64,000 nt of DNA. It comes from Anagrus nilaparvatae (Eukaryota > Arthropoda > Insecta > Hymenoptera > Mymaridae). Shown here piece after piece: positions 50,593 to 62,034 of this stretch. Numbering within the stretch: the stretch's first letter is position 1; every line of letters starts with the position of its first letter. The notes below the pieces were generated by a model, which did not search any database, was not told the DNA's origin, and was given only the letters and a program-made list of their open reading frames with translations. Position numbers and translations under genes: made by a program. The stretch covers positions 15,208,001-15,272,000 of the forward strand of contig JAKSXM010000040.1 in assembly GCA_022575985.1 (NCBI GenBank), written 5' to 3'.

Positions 50593-51368
50593 CTATAAGG
50601 CTCTTATTCCTATATTGGTTATTTCAAAATCTATTGTACTCCATGGTAAAAATGAAGAACCAGTCACTGTTATGGTTCTTTTACCATCTAAGTTTTGAAA
50701 CCACAAATTATTTTGCATTAGATAACTCCAAGTGGGACCCAATGCAGCTTTATCAGGCCTATCCATTTGACCAGTAATCTGAGAAATTTATTTTAATAAC
50801 ATTTTATAAAGTTTGTAATTAATACATTTATAAATAAAGTAAAAACAAAACTCTACATTATTGGTACAAATTATTCCTATTCCATAATTTTTAATCCATA
50901 AGTCCAATTGTTTTTCTAAATTCCGAAAAAAAATAGTACGCTTCTTTAAGCTTTCTAAATCATTTGCTGGTAAAAATTGACTGCAAATACTATCCAAAAT
51001 TACAAGAGAAACATTATTCGATTTCATAATTTCATTGATTTCTTCAATACATTCCTTTTCCCATAAATTCTATAATGTATTTAAATTTAAATAATTGAAT
51101 CGTAAAATATTTTGACTAAATAATTCCATACCAGATTCTTTACTTTTATTTTATGTATTCGATCTTCATTTAATCCTAATATTTGACAATTTATATCATT
51201 TTTAAAAATTATTTCCAATCTTCTTTGTTGAAATTTTTTGCCAAAACTGACAAAAATAACTTCTAAAGAAATTATTTAATTACTTTTATTATAGAGTTGT
51301 TTAGTTTGTTTACTATCTTTTTAAAATATAAAGAATCAATATCAAAGTCATTTAATAGAATATACATG
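50593..51368 (-). CDS. XRCC2-like RAD51 paralog, lacking Walker A, possibly degenerate
   Basis: Readable parts are a start at 51368 (MYILLNDFDIDSLYFKKIVN), a block from 51263 (VIFVSFGKKFQQRRLEIIF), exon 51069 to about 50857 (Walker B LVILDSI, ICTNN) and final exon 50778-50593 (ITGQMDRPDKAALGPTWSYL, ending FEITNIGIRAL). The order matches XRCC2: an FDxxRxxxI strand after the missing P-loop, Walker B, TNN, then PxxxxxW. No upstream P-loop exon was found; a promoter-like block (51400-51445) precedes the ATG. I could not join the first two segments in frame at 51263-51318, because every tried GT-AG pair hits a stop. It is either a lesion or an exon I mis-set. XRCC2 works with RAD51D, encoded 2 kb away. 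Confidence 0.55.
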
Positions 51369-51610
51369 GTGTTGAGTCATTATTAACTATTGCTTCTTTT
51401 TTTTCTCGTTTTCTTGTTGCCTTATCTTATTTAAATAGCCTTAAAATAATCTATCTTTCTTTAAAAAATGAATAACCATTATATTTGTAAATTAATTTGA
51501 AAATTGGATTCTATTATACATTAATTATAGATAAAATTTGAATTATTTGATATTTCAATAATTATTTTTAAATAATCTAAAGTGAAATTATTGAAATCCT
51601 GAAAAAAATA
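51369..51610. promoter_or_regulatory. Short bidirectional promoter region
   Basis: The XRCC2-like gene (start 51368, minus) and the next gene (start 51611, plus) diverge from this 242-bp spacer. It contains CCTTATCTTATTTAAATAGCC and AATCTATCTTTC, GATA-type sites like those before the RPA2-like and MBD-like genes. Confidence 0.4.
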
Positions 51611-52190
51611 ATGAAAATAATAGAAAAAGAACCAATTGATGATGAAGTGAAAGAAGCAAATCTTTGGAGGTTAAATGCAATGAGGCTTCTTGATCGGTGG
51701 GGTGAAAATGCATCTGATATATCATTTTCCATACCAGAGAATTCTTTGACTGAGAATGAGGAGGAATTTAATTATGTTAATAACAAGGAATTTGTTAATT
51801 CAACTCCAATTTCTAATTCATCAAATAAGTTAACAACTATCAAACATTTTAATTCAAGCATGATTAACATTTTCGATGAATACAATCACAGTCAAGGTGA
51901 AATTAATTTAATTAGAATTTAATATATTTTCAATTTGTTTATAATTTTGAATCCTGTTACTTTTAGAATTATCTTCTATATGTTCTGATTTATCTTTATC
52001 TTCTAATTTCTATATGTCATTCGAGCAAGAAGAAGAATCAAAAGGTTTATTCATATCTGTTGATAAGAATAATTCAATTTTACAAAATAAAAGTAAAATT
52101 AATGAAAAAAATGTTGATTTAGGACCTAAAATAAAATTAGAAAAATATTATCCAAAATATGATGATTGTGTTGGTTCAAGATCTATTTAA
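51611..52190 (+). CDS. Uncharacterised 169-residue protein between RAD51 paralogs
   Basis: Exons 51611-51896 and 51967-52190 join in frame (HSQ-E-LSSICSD). The N-terminus (EVKEANLWRLNAMRLLDRWG) is a plausible amphipathic helix. The rest is Ser/Asn-rich and acidic, then basic (GPKIKLEKYYPKYDD), and probably disordered. No family is recognised. Head-to-head with the XRCC2-like gene and tail-to-tail with the RAD51D-like gene, it is a candidate unknown partner of these proteins by context only. Confidence 0.6.
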
Positions 52191-52934
52191 AAAATTACTA
52201 TACTCCTTATAGATTAATTCATTTATTAAATTAAATAAAGAAATTGATTTTTTTTTTTTAAATGAATTATAAACAAATTTATAAATAATTTAAATTTTCT
52301 TAAATATTGTGATGTAAATGATTAGTTAGAATACAATTATATAATTATAAAAAATTAAATATAATTAAGAAGTTAAATATTATTTTACCAATGAAAATTA
52401 TATTAAATTTGTAATTACAAAATTTTTGATTGTTATTGCTCCTTTAAGTTTTAAAACTTTTTATCAATAGTATTGTTAACAAAATTTTTTATTTCATTAA
52501 ATGTTGGAAAATTATATTTAAAATATTTTTGAAAATAATTAATCAAATTTATTTATAAAATAATTTTAATCTTGTTCCAATTTATTGATCACTTTTATAA
52601 TTTATTATTACTTTTAAACAATAATATAATAATTTTAAAATTAAAGTTTATTATTAATGTGCATTTTAAATTAAACAACAATAAATAATACAAATTTTAA
52701 CAATGAAAATTTAATAACTAAATATTACTGTTGATAAAAGAATTTATTCTGTTATGTTATTCCCCTATAATAAGTATGTACAAAGAGCATTTAAATTTAT
52801 GTTTAAATAAATTTTTCAGGAATAAGGTTTATTTTAATTTAATTATAATTTAATGAAATGAAATGAAAATTTAAAAAATTTTTTTAAAAATTTAAATTCA
52901 ATTGTGGACAAAATTATGGTAATATTTATAATTT
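52191..52934. other. Tail-to-tail spacer
   Basis: AT-rich spacer between the uncharacterised gene and the RAD51D-like gene. No feature is seen. Confidence 0.45.
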
Positions 52935-53736
52935 TCAATGTAAAGTTTTTTCTTTGATTCTTGTATTTTCTAGAGTAATTAAAAACCTCTGTAAGATAAT
53001 GCCATCTTTATTAACTACTGTTAAAGATCTTTCATTTGACTTTAATTTGTTTAACTGCAATCTTATGTTTGGAACATCCAACCAATCTTTTCCAAGTACA
53101 GAGTTTGTTGAAATTGGTCCAATTGAATTGGTTATAATTATCAAAACATTTAGAGAATCCCTCAATCTTTTACATTCTTTTTCAATACTTGCAAGTCCTT
53201 GATGTTGATCATACACATTTAGGTCTATATTAAATAAAACCGATAGACTGTCTATTACTATCAATGTTTTTATATTTTTATTATTTATATTTAACTTCTT
53301 CAGTGTCTCTATCAGTTCATCCAATTCAAATACTTGAATGTGGGTGATTCTTTTCATTAACGCCAAACGTTCCTTAAGAGAAGGATATATTATAAGTAAA
53401 CATTTTTATGTCATAAATGTAAAAAGGCTACTTACAATGTCTTTACATTGTAGGAATAAATATATCTTTTCTGGGCTGAAGTTGGATGCGCTGTCAATAA
53501 AAATTATTTTTGTATCTTCCATTGTCAAAGCCAAGCTTGTCATAGCATGGCAAAAGAAGCTTTTTCCACTCCATTCATCGCCTACTATTTCTACCAATTC
53601 TGAATAACGGAAACCACCCTTCAAATAATTGTCGAAACTATTTAAGAGTAGGTAATAATTCGTAATTAATTTATACTTACCCACTTATTCCAGTTGGAAA
53701 CAACAACTGTCTTGGATTTGTTTCTCTTTTTTCCAT
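52935..53736 (-). CDS. RAD51D: RAD51D-like RAD51 paralog
   Basis: Exons 53681-53736, 53436-53637 and 52935-53372 close to 231 residues. TGISGFDNYLKGGFRYSELV leads into Walker A GDEWSGKS, then IIFIDSASNFSPEKI (the RAD51D-style DSxxxFxxxRL), Walker B LIVIDSLSVLF, LIIITNSI, and LGKDWLDVPNIRLQL (compare ALGRSWxxVPxxRI). It lacks the N-terminal ~80-residue helical domain of human RAD51D (328 residues) and starts directly at the ATPase core; an unfound upstream exon is possible. RAD51D belongs to the BCDX2 complex with RAD51B, RAD51C and XRCC2. Confidence 0.78.
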
Positions 53737-54887
53737 GTTGAAATATTTTTCCAATTGTATATTTATGATCTACACTATAGAAAAGTAATTTATAGAAATT
53801 TATATAATGTTATACTAAAATTCACGCTTTCGTTTAATTTACTCTAGTTATGATCAATTTTATTTATATACAATTTAACTTAAGATTATATTAGATAAAA
53901 TATAATATAAAACAATCATACTTTTTTTTCTTTGTTTGGAGGCAGCTTGTTCTCCTGGCTTTCTATTGTGTAAATGCATTATTCAGCCTGCATGTGATTG
54001 TAGTGACCTCTATTTTTTTTTTGTGATTGTTGGCGATTGGCCTAAGGCCTTTGGCGTGGTATATCGTTGCTATGGAAACCTTTGTGGTAAGTTTGTTTTA
54101 TTTTTAATTTATGAGATGTATTCAATGCACATTGAAATAATTATTCCAGATAAGGCAAGTGCATTGTTGGCTTCATGTAGTTACTATTAAATTTGGAAGT
54201 TTATTTGCTGTAGATATTTTAATATGAAGTGTGTTTTCTTGTTATAAGGTGCTAAAAGGTGCTTAGATTTGGTTTATTTTGAGTGTCAATGTTTTCTGTT
54301 GTAATTTGTGTTAGGTACCTGTCCTGTTGCTTTTATATAGGTCACAGTTAAGCACATTCTCAATCATTGCTATGTTGTGGTTAAAGTTGCATATTTAAAA
54401 CAATTATAATAAATACTTTTAATTAGTATACTTAAACACGTACTTTCATAGTACAGTATAGATAAAACATTAAAGGTGCTATAGATTTTCTTTTTTTAAT
54501 TTTATATATATTTTTTTATTAAGTTCAAATGGTGGATTATAATTATTTAAATTTTACACCAATACTACTTATATTCATTTAAAGGATAAAAAATAAACTG
54601 TTTGAGAAAGATAAAATTTTTAATTTATTTACACATAGAAGAAAAGAAAAATTTTTATAAAAAATTGAGATTAATTTTTCATATTAATTTTCATCATTTT
54701 TTTTTCTTTATAAAATTTTACAAGTTAACCAACAATTAAAAATATATATATTTTTGGTTTACTTTTTATTCTAAAATTTTTATTAGTTGCATTTTTTTGC
54801 GGGAAATTTGTTAATAAATAAAAACATAATTTTTAAAAAATTATTTCATTTTTATTAAAATCATAAATTATAAAGTAAAATTTAATA
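53737..54887. other. Intergenic with a less AT-rich block, no gene credited
   Basis: The stretch 53935-54340 is less AT-rich than its surroundings (GGCGATTGGCCTAAGGCCTTTGG, CTATGGAAACCTTTGTGG). Its open frame has no recognisable domain and biased Cys content. It is probably an old insert or UTR-like sequence. Confidence 0.35.
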
Positions 54888-56834
54888 TTAATTTTGAAGT
54901 TTGCCAAAAACAGTTTTTTCCATTAAATCTATAATTTCTATGGTATCCTCTTCAGAAGTAATTTCCCGCAAATCTAATTTCGCCCTGGCAAGGTTCAGTC
55001 TTATCATTGCTTCAAGATATCTTGGCGTTATATGTCGATTGTTAATTCTTGAATTAATGAATGACTTTTTTATAATTTCAGCTGATTTCTTCGACAAAAC
55101 TGGTTTTACAAATCTATTAGCATAATCAATGAATAAACGTAATTGATTTACACTTAAGAGCCCTCTTTCTTCTATTTCATATTCATTTAACATATGTCCA
55201 ATTTCTTCCTCATTGGTTTCATTTTTGTGTGATTCAATTACGTGGTTACAAATATTTAAATCATTTATTTCATCTGTTTCGTCTAGCATCAAAAATATGA
55301 GATCGAATCTCGATAATAACGGCATGCTAACGTTAATATTTTCATAAAATGTTTTATCTCTTCTGTAATTGCCGTTAATCGGATTTCCAGCTGCGATTAT
55401 CGACGACCTGGCTGGTAAAGTCCATATCATTCCTGCTTTTGCAACACTGACACTTTGCTGTGCCATTGCTTCCAACAATGATTCATGCTCATTTTTCATT
55501 TTATCGAATTCATCTATACAACATATTGTCTTATCAGCTAACACCAACGCACCTGGTTCTAACACAAATTCACCTTTTTCATCCCTATTGATTGCTGCAG
55601 TCAGACCTGCACTGGAGCATAATTTTCCACATACATAAATTCCCCGGTATGCTATTCGTGAACATGATAATAGAAGTTGCGATTTACCTAATCCAGGTTC
55701 ACCGATTAAGAGGATGTGAATATTAGCTCTTGCATTATTATCCATTGATCTTCCACTTAACAAACTCAATATTAAGGCAGTCTTGATATCAAGGTAACCA
55801 CAAATATTTGGACATAATGAAGCCACGAGTAATTCTAGTCTCTCTCTACCTGAATAAATATCCTTCATTAGCATGTTGTCGTTTATGAAAGTGTTTTCTT
55901 GTTTTGTATCTTGCCTAATTTTCATATCATTTGATACATTTATTATGGTAATGGCTTCAATGTATAAAGTTGTCGATTTTTGATTTGAATCTTTGAAATT
56001 ATTTTTAGTCGAATCGTCTCCAATTATTTTCACGATTCCTGTAATAATAACAATTTCACCTGGCATGTATTTGTTTACGTCTTCACCTTTAATTTCCACA
56101 TCCAAACTCCGATAATTGGTTGATTCGTAAAATTTCGTGTCTGTGGAATAATCTTCTTGTACAGAAAATACTTGTACTGGTATGGAAACTGTTTCTTTGG
56201 TAATTAAAACCTCGTATCCTTTATTTCCGCATTTAACACAAATTTTTTTATAATTTTTAAAGGAACCAGTGTGATTTCGTAAACAAATATCAGTTTTGCA
56301 ATATGAGCAACTTAAATATATTTGAACTATTAATTCTTTTTTTTTTTTAACTTTAGTTATCCTTCCTTTAATTGTAACTAATTTCATGTGATACAATACT
56401 TTTATATCTCTTACAGGTAAAATTGGACCAACATTTAAAATCTCGATTTGCATCGTCATAGTTGAGGAAATAGCATCATATACTTCAGCATCATTTATAT
56501 GATACATAACCAAGAGGATACTATTTAATATTTTCTCTGGATCCTGAATTAAATCAATTTGAAAATTTGGCCAATCATTCACAATCGATTCCAATTGGTT
56601 TAGTTTATTGAAATCCAACCGCAGGAATCTTTTTTCAGTTACAAGTTGGTTATTTTTTAGCAAAAGATTCTCAATAAACTCAACATAATCTCTTATCTTT
56701 TTATTCATACACTCATCATTACTAAAAAACCAACTCCAATTTTTATAAATTTTTAAAAAGGAATTTTCTTCCCACTTGATACCTTGAGAATCACTAGATA
56801 AGGTAAATGATTCTCTTATATCTCTTTGTGCCAT
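54888..56834 (-). CDS. MCM8: MCM8, minichromosome-maintenance-like helicase, uninterrupted
   Basis: One open frame of 648 residues without an intron. N-terminal region to about 150, then an OB fold with a zinc module (C176-C179, C199-C202). The AAA+ core has LVASLCPNICGYLDIKTA, Walker A GEPGLGKSQ (378-386), SSAGLTAA, LEPGALVLADKTI, Walker B CCIDEFDKM (438-446), EAMAQQSVSVAKAG and arginine finger SRFD (from 508). The winged-helix part has TPRYLEAMIRLNLARAKLDL. GIYVCG, PARSSIIAAGNP and the closing EIIDLMEKTVFG match MCM8. ATPase residues look complete. Its human counterpart is longer and intron-rich. With MCM9 it forms a hexameric helicase acting after strand invasion. The lack of introns in a neighbourhood of multi-exon genes is odd. 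Confidence 0.92.
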   Translation of the reverse strand: MAQRDIRESFTLSSDSQGIKWEENSFLKIYKNWSWFFSNDECMNKKIRDYVEFIENLLLKNNQLVTEKRFLRLDFNKLNQLESIVNDWPNFQIDLIQDPEKILNSILLVMYHINDAEVYDAISSTMTMQIEILNVGPILPVRDIKVLYHMKLVTIKGRITKVKKKKELIVQIYLSCSYCKTDICLRNHTGSFKNYKKICVKCGNKGYEVLITKETVSIPVQVFSVQEDYSTDTKFYESTNYRSLDVEIKGEDVNKYMPGEIVIITGIVKIIGDDSTKNNFKDSNQKSTTLYIEAITIINVSNDMKIRQDTKQENTFINDNMLMKDIYSGRERLELLVASLCPNICGYLDIKTALILSLLSGRSMDNNARANIHILLIGEPGLGKSQLLLSCSRIAYRGIYVCGKLCSSAGLTAAINRDEKGEFVLEPGALVLADKTICCIDEFDKMKNEHESLLEAMAQQSVSVAKAGMIWTLPARSSIIAAGNPINGNYRRDKTFYENINVSMPLLSRFDLIFLMLDETDEINDLNICNHVIESHKNETNEEEIGHMLNEYEIEERGLLSVNQLRLFIDYANRFVKPVLSKKSAEIIKKSFINSRINNRHITPRYLEAMIRLNLARAKLDLREITSEEDTIEIIDLMEKTVFGKLQN

Positions 56835-57702
56835 CTTTCTGTAATTATATATTTTTATTTATTTTTTTTTATTTCTATAAATAACAATCTTTACAGCAAT
56901 ATCTCTGAACAACGTTTATAAATAAGAATGTAAAATATTTTGACTTACAAATTATATCTTGGTAACAATTCGTTTAATAGTTGGATACTTTCTCTTATTT
57001 ATAAAAATTTTCTTGTTGGTTAAATGACAAGAAAGCCGTTTGTTTTGGGCATCAAAATGTTGGTTGGTAATTCTTTTTTTTTCTTCTTAATATATGTGGG
57101 AAAGACAAGCCTATTAAGATTTTCTATAATAATGTTCTAAACTGCATTACTTTCACATGATATTGGTGCTTATTAGCAAAAAATAAACCATCCGAGTATA
57201 AAGTCTTCTTTCTGTCCTAAAAATTATCCGGGAGCATAATTTGGGTAAATTAAAGATGGCACGTGTTCATGGCCAAAAATTAAATATATTAGAGTTCTGC
57301 GAGATCTCGATATTTTATCGATACGAACTTTTTTATTTAGACACAGTATCTATTTTAAAGGTCCGATATATCAGCAAATATCGATATCGATAAGAATAAC
57401 TAAAATAAAAAATAAAATGCAATTTTAATAAAAATTTTTAATTTGTTTATCTATTTTTATCAATAATTAAATTTTACTAAAAATCAACAACTTAAAACCC
57501 AATAATATCATAATTTTAATTTAAATTAAATTTTAAAAAATTTTTAATTGAATAATTATATGAATATAATAATTCGATATTTTCGATACGATACGATATT
57601 ATCACTGTTGATATCGATACAATTTTAAAAATATCTTAGAAAAAATATCTAAGAAAATATCGTATCGTAATGTTTTCCAAGAACTCTGATATATATATAT
57701 AT
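56835..57702. other. 5' flank of MCM8 and AT-rich spacer
   Basis: 57290-57660 is rich in CGATA/TATCG words (several ATATCGATAC-like near-palindromes), a low-complexity block. No gene is seen. Confidence 0.4.
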
Positions 57703-58026
57703 GTTACGCCCGAAACGAAGTAACGACCGGTTCCGCGGAATCGGACAGTAAACCGGCCGGTTTCATGGAATGGGACATCAAACCGGCCGGTTCCGTGGAA
57801 CGGGGCATCAAATTAAATAAATTAATACATTGAAAATAAAAAAATTTTCTAAGAAAAAAATTTTTGTTTAATTTATTTTACATTTAAAATACGTTTTTGA
57901 ACGATACTGACTAATTATAAGATAGAAAATTTGTTTGACTTTTCAAATTTTATTCATAATTTCATCAAACCGGCTGATGACTGTCCGATTCCGCGAAACC
58001 GGCCGTTACCTCGTTTCGGGCGTAAC
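57703..58026. mobile_element. MITE with ~50-bp terminal inverted repeats
   Basis: GTTACGCCCGAAACGAAGTA / ACCGGTTCCGCGGAATCGGA at the left and the reverse complement at the right end (CCGATTCCGCGAAACCGGCC, GTTTCGGGCGTAAC). The left half has three tandem CCGGCCGGTTCC units. Both flanks are ATATAT, so the target duplication is ambiguous. A lone end lies at 35022-35035. Confidence 0.9.
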
Positions 58027-58616
58027 ATATATACAGATTATTTCTGAATACATAGTACATCAGGAAGGTTAGGCAAAATATAACATAAATCTTAGTACGT
58101 TATGTTTAACCGACATTTCTTAAGTAAATAAATGAATGAAAATTAGAATAATAAAAGAATTAATAAAAATTAATAAAAACCTACTAATTTTTTTTTAAAA
58201 AAATGCGCATCTTTTTTTCTGTTCAACACCTTATAGCTTTCGTGAGGAAAGAATATACTTATAAATTCATAAATTTAGTGATGCAAAGGGCACTTTTTTG
58301 GTTTAAAAAGATTTGGTTCTCATCAACCTAAAGATTATAATTATAATTTTCCTGAGTATTACTTGTTTAAGATTTTGATTTGAGGATGTATATTAGAAAA
58401 GGAAACATTATAAATTTATTATTAAATTTGAAATAGTTTAGAATATTAATGAAACTTTAATCAATTTTTATATTGTACAAATTATATATTTTGAATACAC
58501 TTTTGATAATATATTTATTTTAAAAAATTATTTCTATTTATTTTTTCTTTTAATGTCTTCTATTAAGGTATATAATTTATCTGAATCAATTATAAAACTA
58601 TGAATAAATTGTTTTT
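58027..58616. other. 3' flank of the RAD51C-like gene
   Basis: AT-rich, no feature seen. Confidence 0.4.
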
Positions 58617-59411
58617 TTATTCTGCATTTTCGATTCCGTTTTTTTTTATTAAAATCATTGTACTTATAGTTTTCATTGTTGGATGTTTTCTAATTGTAAT
58701 GCAAAACAAATTTTCTGAGTAGCGACTTATTTCATACATATATCGTACATGACTAGATACGGTCTGTCCACCTGCAACAGCCGAGTGAAAAATATTATCT
58801 CTATAATATGTTACTAGATCTGTTGTAACAAATACAGCTACGTCCTTGATTTTTGCAATCTTGTTTAAAATTTTTAAAATACCTGCATACAAGTATCTTC
58901 TTTTAGTTGGATTTTCTTCCGTATTTTGGATGTTTCTCGATAAACTGTCCACTATAATTAGACCTGGACACTTCTCACCGTTTCTATCTTCAATTAAATC
59001 TTTTAGTATGATAGTAAATAAATTGAGAATTTCAATACCGTCTTTAGCCGTGTAAAATTCTATGTTATTTTTTAATGTAGAAAATGTTACCCCACACTTC
59101 AAAAAATCATACTCTAAACCAGTATACAATTCTTTCAACCTTATATTTGTTAATCCATTATGAGTATCAACATATATTACTCCCTTTTTCAAATTTCTCC
59201 TGTATGCGTGTAGTTGGCTAATTACACATAATTGCATGCAAATCTGGGTTTTACCAGATTTAGCTGCACCATAAATTTGAGTAATAAATCCATTTTCTAT
59301 AATATTGATCTTGTTCGAATTTTTCAAAGGGATTGATATCTTTTTGCTCTTTTTTTCTTCTTTAAGTAAATCATCTGCCGACTTTATCACAATATCAGAA
59401 TATAACTCCAT
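58617..59411 (-). CDS. RAD51C-like RAD51 paralog, uninterrupted
   Basis: A 264-residue single open frame. Walker A GAAKSGKTQICMQL, followed by GVIYVDTHNGLTNIRL, Walker B LIIVDSLS, a VAVFVTTDL strand, and a C-terminal R-x-MYEIS / CITIRKHPT / KKNGIEN region in place of the usual RLIF...SPS...I..xGI. ICMQLCVISQL resembles RAD51C (LCMQLAVDVQ); XRCC3 or RAD51B cannot be excluded. Walker A and B look functional. The N-terminal HhH domain is missing, as in the RAD51D-like gene. RAD51C belongs to both the BCDX2 and CX3 complexes. Confidence 0.72.
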   Translation of the reverse strand: MELYSDIVIKSADDLLKEEKKSKKISIPLKNSNKINIIENGFITQIYGAAKSGKTQICMQLCVISQLHAYRRNLKKGVIYVDTHNGLTNIRLKELYTGLEYDFLKCGVTFSTLKNNIEFYTAKDGIEILNLFTIILKDLIEDRNGEKCPGLIIVDSLSRNIQNTEENPTKRRYLYAGILKILNKIAKIKDVAVFVTTDLVTYYRDNIFHSAVAGGQTVSSHVRYMYEISRYSENLFCITIRKHPTMKTISTMILIKKNGIENAE

Positions 59412-62034
59412 TCTTATCCTTGATGATTCTGAAATTATGAATCAATGGATCGTCCAATAACCAAAAGAATATACGTTAATCTAGGTTATAATTTACGAAC
59501 TATAACTGTAGTTGATAATTATGATTCATGATTCATACATTTATAGATGTAGTTGAAAATTATACTAAAATAAGCTTTCCAATAGGCCCCGTTTCCAATA
59601 TTACGTCAGGCTAAATAAGGTTTTTATGCATTTTCAGAAGTTTCCCATCACCATAGTTTTTTATAATCACTGTAAATCAAATCGAAATTATTTTTTGAAG
59701 AAAAATTAAATAAATAAAATAAAATAAATAATATTTTTAAATAAATTTATATGTTATACTCCCCTTGTAAATCCTATATATATATATAAATCTTTAATAA
59801 TTTTGTATGTTTGTTTGTTTGTTTGTTTGTTTGTTTGTTTGTCCGAAATGGATAAACTAGAAAACGATAAAAGGTAGAGACGCGGGGTTTATGGCAAAAG
59901 ATGGCAAAAATTACGGGTCAAAACATAGGCTAGGTTTCGTTTCGATTTATAACGACAAAAAATTTTTATGTTGAAAAAACTTTATTTTCAAGAAAAAAAT
60001 TTTTATCAAATTTTCAAAAAAAACCAAAAAAACAAAAAATCGAGGAAAAATTTTACTATCAAAAAGGATTTCATTCGATTCGGGTATATTATTTACGTAT
60101 CCACCTAAATTTTCAAGGCGATCGGTTCTATCTATCAAAAGTTACAATAATTTTTCGAAAATTATAAAAGTTTAGGACTAATATTATATATATTTCTAAT
60201 TTTTATCAGCCACTGATGTAGTAACTGAATATAGAAACTAAAAGAAGCTTGAATAGCTATTATCAGGCAGAACCCTAGAATGGGTATTCAAGGGAAACAA
60301 TGAACACTTGTGGATCCTATGGAAAGGTAGCTAAGCTTTGTATTGCTGATTACTAATTATCTGTCTGGGTTCATATGCCCGTAATTTTTATGATTTAGTA
60401 AATTTTAGATAATACTTCGAATAAAAAAGGTTATTTTACAAAATATTAAGTAACCTAAAACAACATATTTTTGGAAAAATAAAGCCGCAGGGGTTATCTT
60501 GCAAATATTTTATAATAAATGACAAAAATTTTAAATATTATATTAAAAGTTTATTAAATTAAAAAGATAATATATATAATTCATTATGTATAAAATATAT
60601 AATTTATTATTTTAAAAACTTCCTCTTAATTTAAAAAAAATTAAATAAAAACCTATTTTGACTAGTGTAAACAAAGTTAAGTGATTTGACAGCTAATCGA
60701 CTGCTGTCAACTGTAAATATCGAAACGCCGATTTCATATTTGAACTTAGTGACCAATAAAAAATTTATATGCGAACTTTTAGAATAAAATATTAATTAAA
60801 AACGTGGATACTTCAAAGATTTAAATAATTTTGAAAAAAAAAGTAGGGAAGGGTTTCAGAAGGATTCAGAGTGATTCAGAGGAATATTGACCTCTAAACA
60901 TGTTTTTCTGTTCATTTTAAGTTATTCCAAGCGTTTTCCCGGGTAAAAAATTTAAATCCGGATTCAGGTTTCACAAGGGATACAGAATTTCTGAATCCCG
61001 TGGTTATCCCTCTGATCAATGAAATTCATTATTTAAATAATCTAAGGGGATAATATAATTCAAATCATAGAATTAGAATACTAACGAAAATTAAACTTCT
61101 TGATTTAAAACTTGGAATGAAAAACTATTTTATGAAATAGATAAATCCTAGAATTGGTTGTTAACAAATTAACGCATTTTAATTTTTTATTTTAAAATTT
61201 AAATAGAGAATTTTCCGTATATAAGTAAATAAGTGTTTATTCTTGATTCTTCCTCATTTAGAAGAAGATTTTACATTTTTGTGGGGTTGTGTCTATCAAT
61301 TGATTAACATTTTAAGTATTTTTTTTTTTAATTAACTATAATGCTTCGCTTATATCTTAAATGAGGGAGTGATTTAATTTTTGGTATAACTGATAATCTG
61401 CTACAATAACGTATCTTAAAATAATTTTTTTAATTTTTTTTTGGGTAAAGTATACAGAAGTGAAAAGTTTACTGTACTTTTAAGTTGCCAATCTCTCGTC
61501 ATTAACATACCATTAAAAGTTGTTTATTTTTTCTTTATTCATTTAATTTCATAAAATTAGTTTATAATGATTTAATCAGAAATTAAAAAAAAATCTAACG
61601 AAATTTAAAAATATTGCATAAAAAAACGAAGGTATATAATTAAGAATTTTATAATAATTTGGGTATCTGCTGTACTACTGTTAGCATTGACAATAAAAAT
61701 TAATTTACTCAATAAAATAATTTAATTTATTATAGAAAAAAATTACATTAAAATAAAATCTTAATCATTATTTAAAATTTAAAAAATTTTAGTTAGTTAA
61801 TTATATAAATTAAATAAAATTAATTATGTAAATTAAATAAAATAAAAGAACATTGTATAAATTTATATAAATATTTAAATTCTCAATTTGATAGTGGAAT
61901 CTAAGATTTTTTAAACTATATAAACAAAACAAATATGAATAATGCTAATTTTAAATCAACTAATTCAATTTAATACTCAAAAATAACTAAATCGAAAGGA
62001 TTGAAAATGTATTTCATTAAATTGTAATTTTTAA
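59412..62034. other. Long intergenic region with microsatellite and dispersed repeats
   Basis: Contains a (TTTG)n run at 59807-59842, followed by a transposon-like segment (CCGAAATGGATAAACTAGAA through AAGGCGATCGGTTCTATCTA, 59842-60140), and repeat B (60385-60480, shared with the RPA2 intron). A GGGTTTCAGAAGGATTCAGA block lies near 60850. No credible gene; open frames overlap the repeats. Confidence 0.5.

Noticed and set aside
52954..53607. Plus-strand frames over the RAD51D-like gene
   Set aside because: These are antisense shadows of the minus-strand exons, which carry clear Walker motifs.
53936..54190. Cys-rich 84-residue open frame
   Set aside because: No signal peptide pattern, no spaced cysteine motif and no splice context; likely chance in a less AT-rich block.
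6131..59411. Bacterial RecA origin of the RAD51-type proteins
   Set aside because: The motifs are of eukaryotic RAD51/paralog type, and two of the four genes have introns.
59947..60138. 63-residue minus-strand open frame
   Set aside because: Phe/Lys-rich frame inside a transposon-like segment next to the (TTTG)n run.
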